Shown piece after piece: positions 24,710-36,240 of a stretch of DNA of 64,000 nt (position 1 is its first letter; the number at the start of each line of letters is the position of its first letter). Origin of the DNA: Ciborinia camelliae (Eukaryota; Ascomycota; Leotiomycetes; Helotiales; Sclerotiniaceae); assembly GCA_025890175.1 (NCBI GenBank), contig JANPYM010000014.1, positions 1,130,299 to 1,194,298 on the forward strand, written 5' to 3'. The notes beneath the pieces are model-generated. The model was not told the DNA's origin. It saw nothing but the letters and a program-made list of their open reading frames with translations, and did no database searches. Made by a program: the position numbers and the translations under genes.

Positions 24710-26411
24710 TTAAAATATTTATTATTTTAAAATATTTAAATATTTTAAAATAAATATTATTAAAAAAATTTATTAATTAATAATTATTTTTTTTTTATAT
24801 ATTATTATTATTTTTTTATATTAATCGATTTTTTTTAATATTACAATATATAATATATATTATTTGTATCAATTATTATATATTTGTATTAAAAACTTTA
24901 ATATTTTAATTTTTTTTGAAAAAAAAAGAAATGATTATAAAAATATATATTTAATAATATAATTTCAAAATTTGTTTTAAAAAATTTAAAAAAATAAATA
25001 ATATTTAAATAAAATATATTATTTAATAAATAAATATAATAAAAATATATTAATAAGAATATAAATATATATTAATAAAAATATAATATAAAATAAATAA
25101 AATATATTTAAAAAATAATCAAAAAATATAATATTATTTTTAGAATTTAGATTAAGCTCAAAATTTTGAATTTTTGATAAATTTATTTTTTAATATTAAG
25201 ATATATTAATAAAAAAAAAACCTTTAAAATTTAATTAAAATAATATAAAAGAATTAATAATTTTTTAATTATAAATATAAATTTATTTTTTTATTTTTAA
25301 ATTAAAATAATTTAATATATTAATATAAATTATTATATTTTCAATTTAAATTTTTATTTTAAAATCTTTGGCCAATTTAAATTTAATAATTCAAATATTT
25401 AATAATCTTAAACAATAATAATATTTTTAAATAAAAAATAATATAACGTTTATTATATTAATATAAATTAAATTTTAAATATAATTTTATATTAATTAAA
25501 ATAAATTAATATAATAATTTAATTATTTTTATTATTAATTTGAAATAAATATTATTAAATATTATATTTAAATTTTAAATATAATTTGTTATTATATATT
25601 AATTTTAAAATATAATAATTATATTTTTAAAGAAAATCTATATTTTTTTAATAATATTATAAATTAATAAATATTTATAATATAATAAATAAAAATAATG
25701 TTTAATAAATATAGTTTTATTATTATTAATAATATATAATAAATATTTGAGGCATTAAAATTAATAATTTGTAAAATTATAAATATAATATTAATAAAAT
25801 ATTTTATAATAAAATTAATATAAATTTAATATTTATTAATATTAATATAATTGTTTTATTAATAATAGAATATAAGATTTTTGATATTAATATTTTATTA
25901 AAATAATTAAAGTATTTTGTTTTTATTATTTTAAATTATATTTTTTTAATAATAAACTTGAAATAATAAATATATAAATTTATATTATTAAAAATAATTT
26001 TATTATTTAAATTATAAAAAATTATAAATAATTTAATCAATTTAATATTAAAATATAATATAATATATATTAAAAAATTAATAATATATAAATTATATAT
26101 AAATTCGTTTTATTAAATTATTTTATTTTTAAATTTACTTATTATAATATTTTAATTGATTTATTATTTTTATTATAAATATATAATTTCGTAAATAAAT
26201 TATTATAATTTTAATATTAAAATAATTTATATTGTTTTAGTAAAATAGATTTTATAGATAATTATATATATTTTAATTAACTTTAATTAATTAATTTATA
26301 TTTTTTATAATTATATAATATATTACGAAATAGTTTAAAAATAAAATAAATTAAAAGTTTGATCCCTACAAAACAAAATTTATTTTGTAAATATTAAAAT
26401 TTTCTTTTATA
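24710..26411. repeat. 1.7-kb direct repeat, copy 2 (right of gap)
   Basis: Same as 22998-24699 throughout the parts compared; sequence then continues uniquely from 26412. Confidence 0.85.
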
Positions 26412-26901
26412 TATTTTTTATTTTAAATTATTTTATATAATATATAATATTTCTTTTTTTATACTTTAAGTTTTTATTAAAATTAAAAGTTATAATATTA
26501 TTAATATTTCAAAGTAATAATATTAATAATTATAAATTTAATATAATTATAAATTATAATTATAATTATAATATTATTTTAATTAATTATAAAAATATTT
26601 ATTAATATTTATATTAAAATAACAAAAACCAATTTTCATTTTTTGAGATTGTTATATTACAAAAAGAGTAATTACGAAAAAAGCAATTACAAAAAAAACA
26701 AATATTAAATAATAGAAATAAATTTTAAAAAGAATTTAACATTATTATAATATTTGTGTATAATATATTTATTAGTAAAATCCGAAGATCTAGAATTTGA
26801 CCCAAAAAAGCTAAGGTTAAAACAATAATTCTAAATAAAAATATAATAATAAATTTCGATTTTAACGTTATAATTATTAATTTTTGATTTATTATATAAA
26901 A
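26412..26901. other. AT-rich sequence, no feature recognised
   Basis: Mostly A/T, with slightly more G/C towards the miniature element that follows. The overlapping open frames on the minus strand here run into that element and are not genes. Confidence 0.55.
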
Positions 26902-27059
26902 TATTAAGTGCGTGGTTACACACACAATAGTCGTAAGCTTTACCACTGCGCCACGCACCCAAAACTACCCCAAAAGACATAATATCAAGGATTGATTCCT
27001 GAAAGTTTACTACTATATATATACCAACGTTACACAACAACTCTTTCTAATTCGTAACA
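26902..27059 (-). repeat. 3' LTR of the TRIM, better preserved, with tRNA-like stem
   Basis: 158 bp. On the minus strand it holds TGGCGCAGTGG (26943-26953), a perfect match to the RNA polymerase III A-box consensus TRGYNNANNNG. The A box begins in an 8-bp perfect stem formed by 26908-26915 (GTGCGTGG) and 26951-26958 (CCACGCAC), like a tRNA acceptor stem. No downstream B box in tRNA order was found. Confidence 0.75.
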
Positions 27060-27371
27060 ATTGCCTTCCCTTTCAAAGCTTTTTATCCCGAAAAGGCTTA
27101 GCCTGAGGTATATATATATAATCAACCATATAATCTTTTTTAGTAACTCAACTGCTACCCGATACTACCCTCACCATTTAGTAATCCATACCCAATTGAA
27201 ACTAGTTCAATTAAATACTACTAAATAAATTCAAAGCTATCCAATCATTAAACAGATATATTCTTGCTTTAATTAACTAAATTGGATCCGCCAGCTTTAC
27301 ATTCGCTAACTCCATATTTATCCATTAATTAAGATTCCAAAATGAATTCACCAATAAAATCTTTGATACTT

Positions 27372-27529
27372 TGTTAAATACGTAGTTACACACACAATAA
27401 TCGTAAGCTTTACTACTACGCCACATATCCAAAACTACCCCAAAAGGTATAATATCAAAGATTGATTCCTAAAAGCTTACTACTATATATATACCAACGT
27501 TACACAACAACTCTCTCTAATTCGTAACA
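27372..27529 (-). repeat. 5' LTR of the TRIM, more RIP-mutated
   Basis: Gap-free partner of 26902-27059. C/T and G/A changes break the tRNA-like stem and the A box (ACTACTACGCC here on the plus strand). Confidence 0.8.
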
Positions 27530-29420
27530 TAAAATAAAAAAAAAATTAAAACATTATTTTAGATTATATTAAATGGTTTTGAAAATATAATTAATAATAT
27601 TTATATATTTAATAATTTTGATAAAAATTGATAATATATAATCCAAAAATTTAATTATAAAATTAAATAAATATTTTTTTTTTTTTTTAAATATAATGAT
27701 AATATGAAATATAGTTTTATTAATAAAAATATGGTAATTTATTATTATTTATTAAATATAAAATTTAATAATATAAAAATATTAATAATTTATATAATTA
27801 TAATAATTAAAATAAAATATTTTAAATAAAAAATTATTAATAAATTAATAATAAATTTTATTTTTTTTTTTTTTATTTATTAAATATTAATTATAATTAT
27901 TTTTATATTAAAATTATATTCGAAATCTTGAAATATTAGATACAAATGGGGATAACTTTTTCGAAAATCTTAATATTATATAATTTAAATTAATTAATTA
28001 TTTTATTCGAAAATTAAATTGAAATAAATTTTATAATATTTTTTAATTTATTTTTAATATAATATTTTAGAATAATATAATATTATTAAAAAAATAATAT
28101 TATAAAAATATTTATATTAATTTTTATATATAAATATATATATATAATATTATAATTAAAAAAAATAAAATAATTAAAAAAGATAATTAATATAAATTAT
28201 TTTTTTTTATATATAAATTAATAATTAATAAAAAATAAAAAATTTTAAAAAACAATTTTAAAAAAATCTAATTAATTTATATTGTTAAAAAAATAATAAA
28301 AAAAAAAAAAATATTAATAAATTTTAAAAAAGAAATAGATTATATTTTGATAGTAAGATCATTTATTAATTCTTTAAGAGACGAAATTGTATAAAATAAA
28401 AATACAAATAGTTTTTTTTTTATTATTAAAAATAATACTTTAATTATTAATATTTAAATAAAATTAATATATTTGCTTTATATAATATTAAAATAAAGTT
28501 TAATAATATATTTATATAATTAAAAAAAATAATTTGGAAATTTATAAATAAAATAGTTAATAAATAAAGTTTTTATAATATATAATATTAAAATATAAAA
28601 AATAATTTATTATTTTTATATTATATCATTATTATAATTTTATTGCTTAATATTTCACTTTCGAAATCTTTATATCATTAATTAAATATTTAATAGATAT
28701 TAATTATACTCTTTATAATACCCCTAATATTAATTTGGTATTTATTACTATAATAATAATCTAATATTTAAAAATATATTTTCAAGTATTACTACCCTAA
28801 CTTAAATTTCTTTTTATTATTTATTATATTATAAAACGCTTTTATTACCCTATAAAAAAATCTAATTTTAATTATTAACCTTTATTATAATAATAATTTT
28901 ACAATTAATTAAATATAATATATTACAATAATAATAATAATAATTTAATTATAAAAAAAAAATTATATATTTATTTATTTAAGATTATTTGGTTTATATA
29001 ATATAATTAATATTTTATAAATCTTTTATTTAAAAACAATAATAATATATATAACTTTTTTATTATTTAAATAAATATAATATTTAATTTAATATATAAT
29101 TATTATTCAAAAAAAAATATTTGTTATATAATTATTTCAATCGATATTCTGATTTAAATTATATTAATTGTAAATTCCAATCAATATATATTTATATTTC
29201 AAAATATATTAAAAATACAATATTAAACAAATACAAAGATTTAAATAAATACAAATTTATATCGAATATAAAATATAATATTAATAAAAATAATATTCAA
29301 TATAAATATTGAAACGATATTAAATTTTATTAAAAATATATTAGATTTAATAAAAACAACCGCTTTTTTTATAAAATCTATATATTTCGTAATTTATTAT
29401 AAATATCGTTTAATGTATTC
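27530..29420. other. AT-rich sequence to block border, no feature recognised
   Basis: Almost pure A/T; composition returns to normal between about 29420 and 29560. Short open frames (for example 29121-29312) are chance. Confidence 0.6.
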
Positions 29421-31669
29421 TTTTTATCAATATTATATCTGTTGAATTAATAACCTATTAAACAATTGATGTATAATAGATTCTATAAACCCCTAATCCT
29501 TTTAAGGTAGGTATATTCATATTATTTTACAGATAATTGCTTTGGCCTTGCAAATAAACAAGCATCAATAAACACAAACCGGCCAAGGCTGATTAATTCA
29601 GAATGCCTAGTAGGTATACGTATTAATCAAGATCTTTGCACAATTCCTTTGTGGATGGTTTCAAACTTTCTTTATTTTTTGGGATTTGAAGATCTGTACT
29701 TTAAAGATCGAATATCCATTTTTATTGGGTTAACCATTGAAACTTGGAGCCTTTCCTCCTCTTGTATGATGAAACTCTCTCTGTCTTTGCGTCTTGGATG
29801 ATACATACTCACCAGCTTCAATTAGAAAAAGTCAGTGTAAATGTTCTGTTCAATTAAGTTCTTGACTAAAAAGGGTTGAAAAGAAGATAGACTGTTCTCC
29901 TATCTTAATACATCATTTATTATTTACGTATAGATAGGTACTAGGTATTTTACTCCTTTGAAGACTTTATGACCATTGGAGCTGGAGTTGAGAATGTAAC
30001 CATCCATAACCGTCTACCCATAACCCGGTAGACTGACTTAAAGGAGAAGAAAGAAAGAGAAAGGGCCATCAACAAGGCTAAAGGCTAAATGCTAAGAGGC
30101 GACCAGATACCAATGACTGTTCCTTGGAACCTTTATACTTTTGTTGATCATTAAAACCCTTGGAAAGTAAGGAGTATTGATATCTACGATGAATCTTTAA
30201 CCTTTAACTTTTAACCCCACCAACACTGATTCCATACCTATCATACAATAGGTAGGTAATAGGTAATAATATATTATACACCAGATGAACAGAAGAGACA
30301 GACAGGTGTAGGTAAGTAGGTAAAGAGGGGAGTGAGTTCAAGTAGGAGTAAAGGAGTGATATGTAGTAGTAGTGATAATGATAGTGATATACAGAATACA
30401 GAATATTCCAATTCTTATGAATATATAGGTAATAATACATACATATTTATATTTACCACCAATTTAAATCATAGCCTAATAGATATCTAAAGTACCACCT
30501 TTCGACTCTGATGAATTTGGATCCTTACCTATCTATTCCCCCCTCACATTACTACTAGTTATGACAATTTACCAGACACCTAGGTATAGTTATGCCCAGT
30601 TATTACTTGTTGTTAACTGTTATACCCTCCTTTTTTGCATCCAGCTTTCACCGCAACTCCACCACTTCATCGCTTCACCACTACTTAATCAAAAACATTA
30701 TGGAAATCTAAAGAATTGAACATTTGCATGCATAGGGTATCTCTCATTCATTCCATCGCTTATTCATAGACTATAGACTATAGGTCGTACATCTATCTCA
30801 TCCCTCATCAATCATCCAAAGCCTACCCTTACCTTACCTTTACCATACCTTTTACCTCCTCTTAGCTATAGCTCTACCTCTTCTACCTTCACCTACCCAC
30901 CCAACCAACCAACCAATACAATCCACCAACCTCCTCAAGAACAACCTAACCAAATTTCCAAAAATCCAAAATCCAAAAGAAAACCCTACCCTACCTACCT
31001 ATCAATTCTTGTTAAATCTATATGTTTCATTAAAAAGCTCAATAATTTCAATAATCTCAAAACCCTCAATTGATTCAAGTCGGTATTATTACCTCCTAAT
31101 ACCGATATCCTACATCCTATAGTACAATACATACTATACCCACATACCTCCTCATTCACTCTAATAATAATATTGTACCTATCCATCATTCGACCAATTC
31201 AGTGTCTTTGTCACAACATACCACAATTCTCAATCAAAGCTGGAAAGATCTTCATTCGACAAAAGCTTACTTTGAGATCACAGCTCCATCTATTCCCCGT
31301 ACCCAACCAGGAATTAAATCAAAAGAGAATCGAAAGAGACTTTTGGTTTATTAATTCACAATAGACAGAGTACCTACATCTCCTCTTCTAGGTAAATCAA
31401 CAAGATAAAAGAGAACATTGAACCATCTAGTTTCCCAATTAATCCTCATTAATATTCTTTCTTGACCGGTCCATCGGGATTATTGGGTAACAACCACCAC
31501 CACCACCACCTACCCGACCTACCAAGTACCCTACCTACCTACTTACCTACCTATCTACCTACCTACCTACCTACCCAACTCCTACCAACTCCTACACTCC
31601 CGGTCCTGTTTTGCTGACTGTCGATCTATCACACTCGACAACCAGCAACCTACCATTCCCATTCATTCT
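29421..31669 (+). promoter_or_regulatory. Long upstream region of the PKA catalytic gene
   Basis: About 2.2 kb of normal composition without a convincing gene. The last kilobase is pyrimidine-rich (CCTACC, CCACCACC, CTACCTAC runs at 30880-30920 and 31480-31580), as is usual for fungal promoters and leaders. Several short ATG frames precede the kinase start (for example at 31173). Whether they are transcribed upstream frames cannot be judged from sequence alone. Confidence 0.5.
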
Positions 31670-33442
31670 ATGCCGACACTCGGATTCTTAAAGAAGAAAC
31701 GGACGAAGGAGTCTCCGGGCATAACCTCTCCAGCAACTTCTAGTCAAGCCACAAGTCCGATAACCCCCACATCCTCAAGAGGCTTTGATAATTCAATAGC
31801 CTCTATCTCAACTCAATCAACTTTACCCCAATCTCACGAGCAGGAGGTCCTTCAAACTACAACCTCTCGCACAACAGATCAGCCTACTGCTGTGGGCAAA
31901 AAAGGGTCAATGGCACACGGATTAACTCCACAGCAGCAATCTGCGCAGATACATTCGGAGCAGCAGCAGCATAGACAAAATTCACCAAGTATTAGCAACT
32001 TGATTCATCCACCACAGCATGACGGCGCAAGCCAGTCATATCCAACCCCACCAATCTCCTCGCAGCCTTCGCTACATCCTGGAGCTGTTAGCACCACACT
32101 CCAAATGGACGCTTCGCAGCGAAGACATTCGCAGCAATCACAGCAGCAACCACAGATTAGACAAACCAAAGGCAAATATTCATTGACCGACTTCGAAATT
32201 CAGCGCACCTTGGGTACGGGAAGTTTCGGAAGAGTACATTTGGTTCAATCGAAGCACAATCAACGATACTATGCTGTAAAGGTATTGAAGAAGGCTCAGG
32301 TACACAAGATGAAGCAGGTTGAACATACCAATGATGAGAGAAAGATGTTACAGGAAGTCAAACATCCGTTCCTCATTACTCTATGGGGTACATTTCAAGA
32401 TTCGAAGAATTTATACATGGTCATGGATTTTGTGGAGGGAGGTGAACTATTCTCGTTACTGAGAAAATCACAAGTATGTTCAATGGCACCATCTTCTTGT
32501 TATATACTAAATAGTTTCTTCCAGAGATTCCCCAACCCAGTTGCCAAATTTTATGCCGCTGAAGTTACCCTGGCCCTTGAATACCTCCATTCAAAACAGA
32601 TCATCTATAGAGATTTGAAACCAGAGAATTTACTTCTAGACAGGCATGGTCATCTCAAGATCACTGATTTTGGGTTTGCAAAGAAAGTCCCAGATATCAC
32701 ATGGACATTGTGTGGAACCCCAGATTACTTGGCACCAGAAGTGGTCTCGAGTAAGGGTTATAATAAGTCTGTAGACTGGTAGGTTTTTCCCCTTTCATCC
32801 CTTTTATGTCTCCTTATAGAGTGAAGCAAAAAGCCTTCACGGCAGTGGCCCAGCGGAACGTCATCGATCGAATCTTCCTCTCTATACATCTTCTCTTATG
32901 GGGGCAAGCCCCCAAACCCCCATTCTCGCTGCGCTCGATTGCATTCTCTCTATTCAGATCTTTGTGTCAGCCAACTAACATATTGGGTCAGGTGGTCACT
33001 TGGAATATTGATATTCGAAATGCTTTGTGGTTTCACACCATTTTGGGATGGTGGTTCTCCTATGAAAATTTATGAGAACATTCTCAGGGGTCGGGTCAAA
33101 TATCCTCCCTATATTCACCCAGATGCACAAGATTTATTACAACGATTGATCACAGCGGATCTCACCAAACGTCTTGGCAACTTGCATGGGGGTTCCGAGG
33201 ATGTCAAGAATCATCAATGGTTCGCTGAAGTGACTTGGGAAAGGTTATCCAAGAAGGATATTGATGCACCTTACGTTCCCCCTGTCAAGGCCGGAGTTGG
33301 AGATGCTAGTCAGTTTGATAAGTACCCCGAAGAAACAGAGGTATACGGTCAAAGTGGGAATGACGAGTGAGTGAATTTCTTGAACTCCTTCAGAAACAAA
33401 CTAACAATCACTAGATTTGGGCACCTATTCGTCGAGTTCTAA
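31670..33442 (+). CDS. pka1: cAMP-dependent protein kinase catalytic subunit
   Basis: AGC-family Ser/Thr kinase, the effector of cAMP signalling. Exons read 31670-32473, 32525-32778, 32992-33366 and 33415-33442 (486 aa). The start gives [14 protein letters not shown], the usual fungal PKA opening. Residues 15-165 are Ser/Pro/Gln-rich and probably disordered. The kinase domain begins near 175: glycine loop GTGSFGRV (182-189), Lys204 in AVKVLKK, catalytic loop YRDLKPEN (Asp298), DFG (Asp316), activation Thr329 in [14 protein letters not shown]. The protein ends EFGHLFVEF, the FxxF tail of PKA, encoded by the last 28-nt exon; the apparent stop at 33368 lies inside the intron 3 donor. Introns 1 and 3 are 51 and 48 bp with CTAA-type branch sites. 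Intron 2 is 213 bp and contains a dispersed GC-rich repeat. All catalytic residues are present. Confidence 0.95.
32779..32991 (+). other. Enlarged intron 2 of the PKA gene with repeat insertion
   Basis: Donor GTAGGT after GACTG and acceptor TCAG join to give D-W-W-S-L-G, the invariant kinase sequence. At 213 bp it is four times longer than the other two introns. Its middle (32833-32940) holds two GC-rich motifs that recur at 45459-45653. Confidence 0.85.
32833..32940. repeat. GC-rich dispersed repeat, modules A and B
   Basis: Module A (32833-32863) contains CACGGCAGTGGCCC and AGCGGAACGTCA. Module B (32898-32940) contains a perfect 6-bp-arm hairpin GGGGGCAAGCCCCC followed by TCGCTGCGCTCGAT. 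Both occur again, in the order B then A, at 45459-45500 and 45613-45653. Confidence 0.75.
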
Positions 33443-34148
33443 ACAAAAGTTTCATACTAGGAGTCTTGGAGCTAGGCCACTTATTTTTAAGAAGGCCACA
33501 TTTTTTTGGTACTTGGCAGTTTAAACTATTCTTCTGCACATATATTACAGTACGGACAAGAAAACCTTCCGTCATATCATCTCTTTTTGTTTCACAAGCA
33601 TTGGGTTGGAATATTTGGTGGTTGCTCTGGCTTACAACTCTTTTGTGAAGGGGTGGGGACGGTGTTGGTATGGTTGATACGAGGGTATGGAAATCTGCGA
33701 TTCTTGTGATGAAATGTGGGATTTTGGTCCACTTATTTTTTGGAACTGAGAAAGTGATGATGTCTAGCTGGGGGTTTCCACTTGATGTGGGAAAGACGAT
33801 GTCGATGCTGAGGGATGTCGATATTGATGGGTGGATGGATGCAACGAAACGATGTTTATGCCCCGTCGTATGGAATAAAACGAAACGGGGACATGGTATG
33901 GATAACTGGAACTCGATAATAGTTATGTGCTCAAAAGAAAATGAAGGGGGGGGGGAGAAGAGGGAAAGAGAGGAAGAATTAATTATCCAGTTCGTAATAC
34001 ATCAGAATGGGATATTAGTTTCTTCCTGGGGCGTGAGGCGATCTCTTGAGTGAATTTGGCATGGCGCCAGCATATGGGTGATTTGAGACATATCAAAATA
34101 TAACACATCGGAATGTCATAGCCTGCCCAGTGGCCCCAGAAGTGTATC
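33443..34148 (+). other. PKA 3' flank
   Basis: No convincing gene. Open frames at 33466-33709 and 33670-34053 lack homology-like features and overlap each other. Likely 3' UTR and spacer. Confidence 0.5.
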
Positions 34149-34330
34149 AATACCTAGGTACCTACCTAGGTAGGTAGGGAGATTCAGACTTTCCTATCTC
34201 GACTCGGCTTTTTGGGATGGATGATACCTCTCGTATTTTATTGTCCGGGTGGTTTTTTTTTTTTTTCATTATTTGTATACCTAGGTACCTAGGTAGGTAC
34301 ATATACTCTTTATTTGTATTGTGCCCTACT
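34149..34330. repeat. ACCT/AGGT-rich palindromic microsatellite patches
   Basis: Short palindromic runs such as CCTAGGTACCTACCTAGGTA at 34152-34175 and CCTAGGTACCTAGGTAGGTA near 34279, with a T-run at 34252-34267. Confidence 0.7.
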
Positions 34331-34636
34331 CTATCCTACCCTACCTACCCTATCCTACCCTTTATTGATCATCCAACTATCTATGATTAGATATTGTAGG
34401 TTTCTTATTTCCAGACAGATTGTATGTTTTACTTTTTTATTTATCTATCTATTCGTGTTGCTGTTGAAGGGGGGGTTGGGGGGGTTTTTTCGGATATTGA
34501 TTGATTGGTGGGTTGGTTGGACCCCCGGGGGATCAGATAGATAGATAGATCCCTTGGTTGTTCGGCTGTTGATTGCTTGTATTCGGTGGCTACTTTTCTT
34601 TTTCTTTCTTTTCTTTTTATTGTCATATCTAGGTAC

Positions 34637-34815
34637 CTACTACGAGGACTGAGGACTACGAGGACTGGGGACTACGAGGACTGGGGACTACGAGGACTAC
34701 GAGGACTACGAGGACTACGAGGACTGAGGACTGAGGACTGAGGACTGAGGACTGAGGACTGAGGACTGAGGACTGAGGACTGAGGACTGAGGACTGAGGA
34801 CTGAGGACTGAGGAC
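34637..34815. repeat. Minisatellite of GAGGACT units
   Basis: Starts as 9-mers TACGAGGAC mixed with TGGGGAC, then becomes a pure 7-mer array TGAGGAC of about a dozen copies, ending in ATGAGGATTC. Confidence 0.9.
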
Positions 34816-35040
34816 TATGAGGATTCACATGGTGATCTGGGCAGTGATGTGATGTGATGTGATTGATCGTATAAGTGTTCATATTCGATAATATTCGATA
34901 ATATTCGGTATACGGTGGCAGAGGTCTGCTCTTTTCTTGGTGGTATTGGTGAGTGGTTGGGAGGTAGGGAGGTTGGTGGGGAGGTGGGTAGGGAGGTATT
35001 ATATGAGTTTGGATTATAGGTATATATATAGTGAATATTA

Positions 35041-35106
35041 AGCTCTGCTCAGCTCAGCTCAGCTCATTGGATTGGATTGGATTGGATTGGATTGGATTGG
35101 ATTGGT
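35041..35106. repeat. GCTCA and ATTGG pentamer runs
   Basis: About four GCTCA units followed immediately by about nine ATTGG units. Confidence 0.9.
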
Positions 35107-35923
35107 GGTGATAATCTTTTTTCTTGATTGCTTTTTTCTGTTTTTGCTTGCTTTTTTGCTTGCTTTCTTCTGTTTGTATTTTGTGGTTCTATGAATGAAT
35201 CTATAGATCTGCGGATCTATGAATCTATATGAGATTGTATTGACTATTGACTATTTACTTGTGGATTTGTAGATTTGTAGATTGTGGATTGGCTAGTGTT
35301 ATTGGAGCCCTGAGAGAGCTCTAAGTTCTGAGTCCTGAGGGATATCGAATGGTTTGATTTGGAGTTGAGAGTTGGGAGTTGAGGTTTGCGGTTTGAGGTT
35401 TGAAGTTGTGTTGATATATGGATATGCCCTATATCCACTAGTTAGCTTGATTGGTATTGACCATCATGAGTTCCCTATATAGGATCTCCTGACTTTGTAG
35501 AACTTGGTTTCTTAATTATAATAATATAATGATGTTTTTATTATACGTTTTATAAGTTGGGAGTTGGGAGTTGGGCATTTTAGTGGCTCGGAGTGCTATT
35601 GATGGATGGATAGACGGATGGATGATCATTCTTGTTGTAAGGGTTGTGAGGATTGAAAGTGGTATATTGATGATATTGGATATCGAGACTCGAGGTAGAT
35701 ATTTTAAATTGATGGGGGGAGGGAATCAATCTGATGGTAATTGTAATGGCAATGGCAAAATAGGATAGGATATGAGTGGAGATAAGGTGAGAAATTGAAG
35801 GGTGGTGGAATTATAAGTGGGAAGGGGGGATGGAGATTTGAATAGAAAAGAGGGTGGGGGGGAGAGGGAAAGTGGTTTTTATGTATAGTTTATATGAGCG
35901 TGGTTGGAGTATGGAGAGTAGGA

Positions 35924-36240
35924 GCTAGGGGCTAGGGGCTAGGAGCTAAAAGTTAAGAGTTAGGAGCTAAAAGTTAGGAACTAGAAGCTAAAAGCTAAAA
36001 GCTAGAAGCTAAAAGCTAAAAGCTAAAAGCTAAAAGCTAAAAGCTAAAAGCTAAAAGCTAGGAGCTAAAGGTTAGGGGTTAGGGGCTAGGGGTTAAAAGC
36101 TAAAAACTAGGAGTTAGGAGCTAGGAGCTAGAAACTAGAAGTTAGAAGTTAGGAGCTAGGAACTAAAAGTTAGAAGCTAGAGGCTAGGGGCTAGGGGCTA
36201 GGGGCTAGGGGCTAGGGGCCAGGGGCTAGGGGGCTAGGGG
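35924..36240. repeat. Heptamer satellite, consensus RYTARRR
   Basis: About 45 copies of a 7-bp unit. Units run from GCTAGGG through GTTAGGA and GCTAGAA to GCTAAAA. All variation I could see is G/A or C/T; no transversion was found. A pure GCTAAAA block lies near 35990-36055 and a pure GCTAGGG block at 36183-36240. Confidence 0.92.

Larger units (their letters stand above)
26902..27529 (-). mobile_element. Terminal-repeat retrotransposon in miniature (TRIM)
   Basis: 628 bp with two 158-bp terminal direct repeats (26902-27059 and 27372-27529) of identical length and TG...CA-type ends, flanked on both sides by the 5-bp TSD TAAAA (26897-26901 and 27530-27534). The 312-bp interior has no coding capacity. 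In minus orientation the interior ends with a purine tract GAAAGGGAAGG four bases before the LTR (27064-27074), a good polypurine tract. It begins with AAGTATCAAAG, which resembles an initiator-tRNA-type primer site with G to A changes (tentative). The two LTRs differ by about 16 changes, all transitions, with the 27372-27529 copy carrying more A/T. Such elements depend on an autonomous relative for movement. Confidence 0.85.
1010..29420. other. RIP-degraded AT-rich block (isochore)
   Basis: About 28 kb in which nearly every base is A or T, interrupted only by short islands with G/C (1241-1430, 6425-6631, 10795-10900, 17690-18042, 21926-22201, 26902-27529). Open frames inside are short and rich in Ile, Asn, Lys, Leu, Phe and Tyr, as expected for chance frames. 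Where two copies of a sequence exist (LTR pairs below) they differ by G/A and C/T changes with no length change, which is the RIP pattern known from Neurospora and relatives. No functional gene is expected here. Such blocks are usually heterochromatic; that part is inference. Confidence 0.9.

Noticed and set aside
26908..26958. tRNA gene
   Set aside because: Acceptor-like stem and A box are present but the span is only 51 nt, with no T arm or correctly placed B box; kept as a tRNA-like part of the LTR.
26725..27040. Two overlapping minus-strand frames at the TRIM's 3' end
   Set aside because: They run across the element boundary into A/T sequence and match no protein pattern; explained by the TRIM LTR.
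33466..34053. Overlapping frames downstream of PKA
   Set aside because: Lie in a G/T-rich 3' flank, overlap each other and show no splice or domain support.
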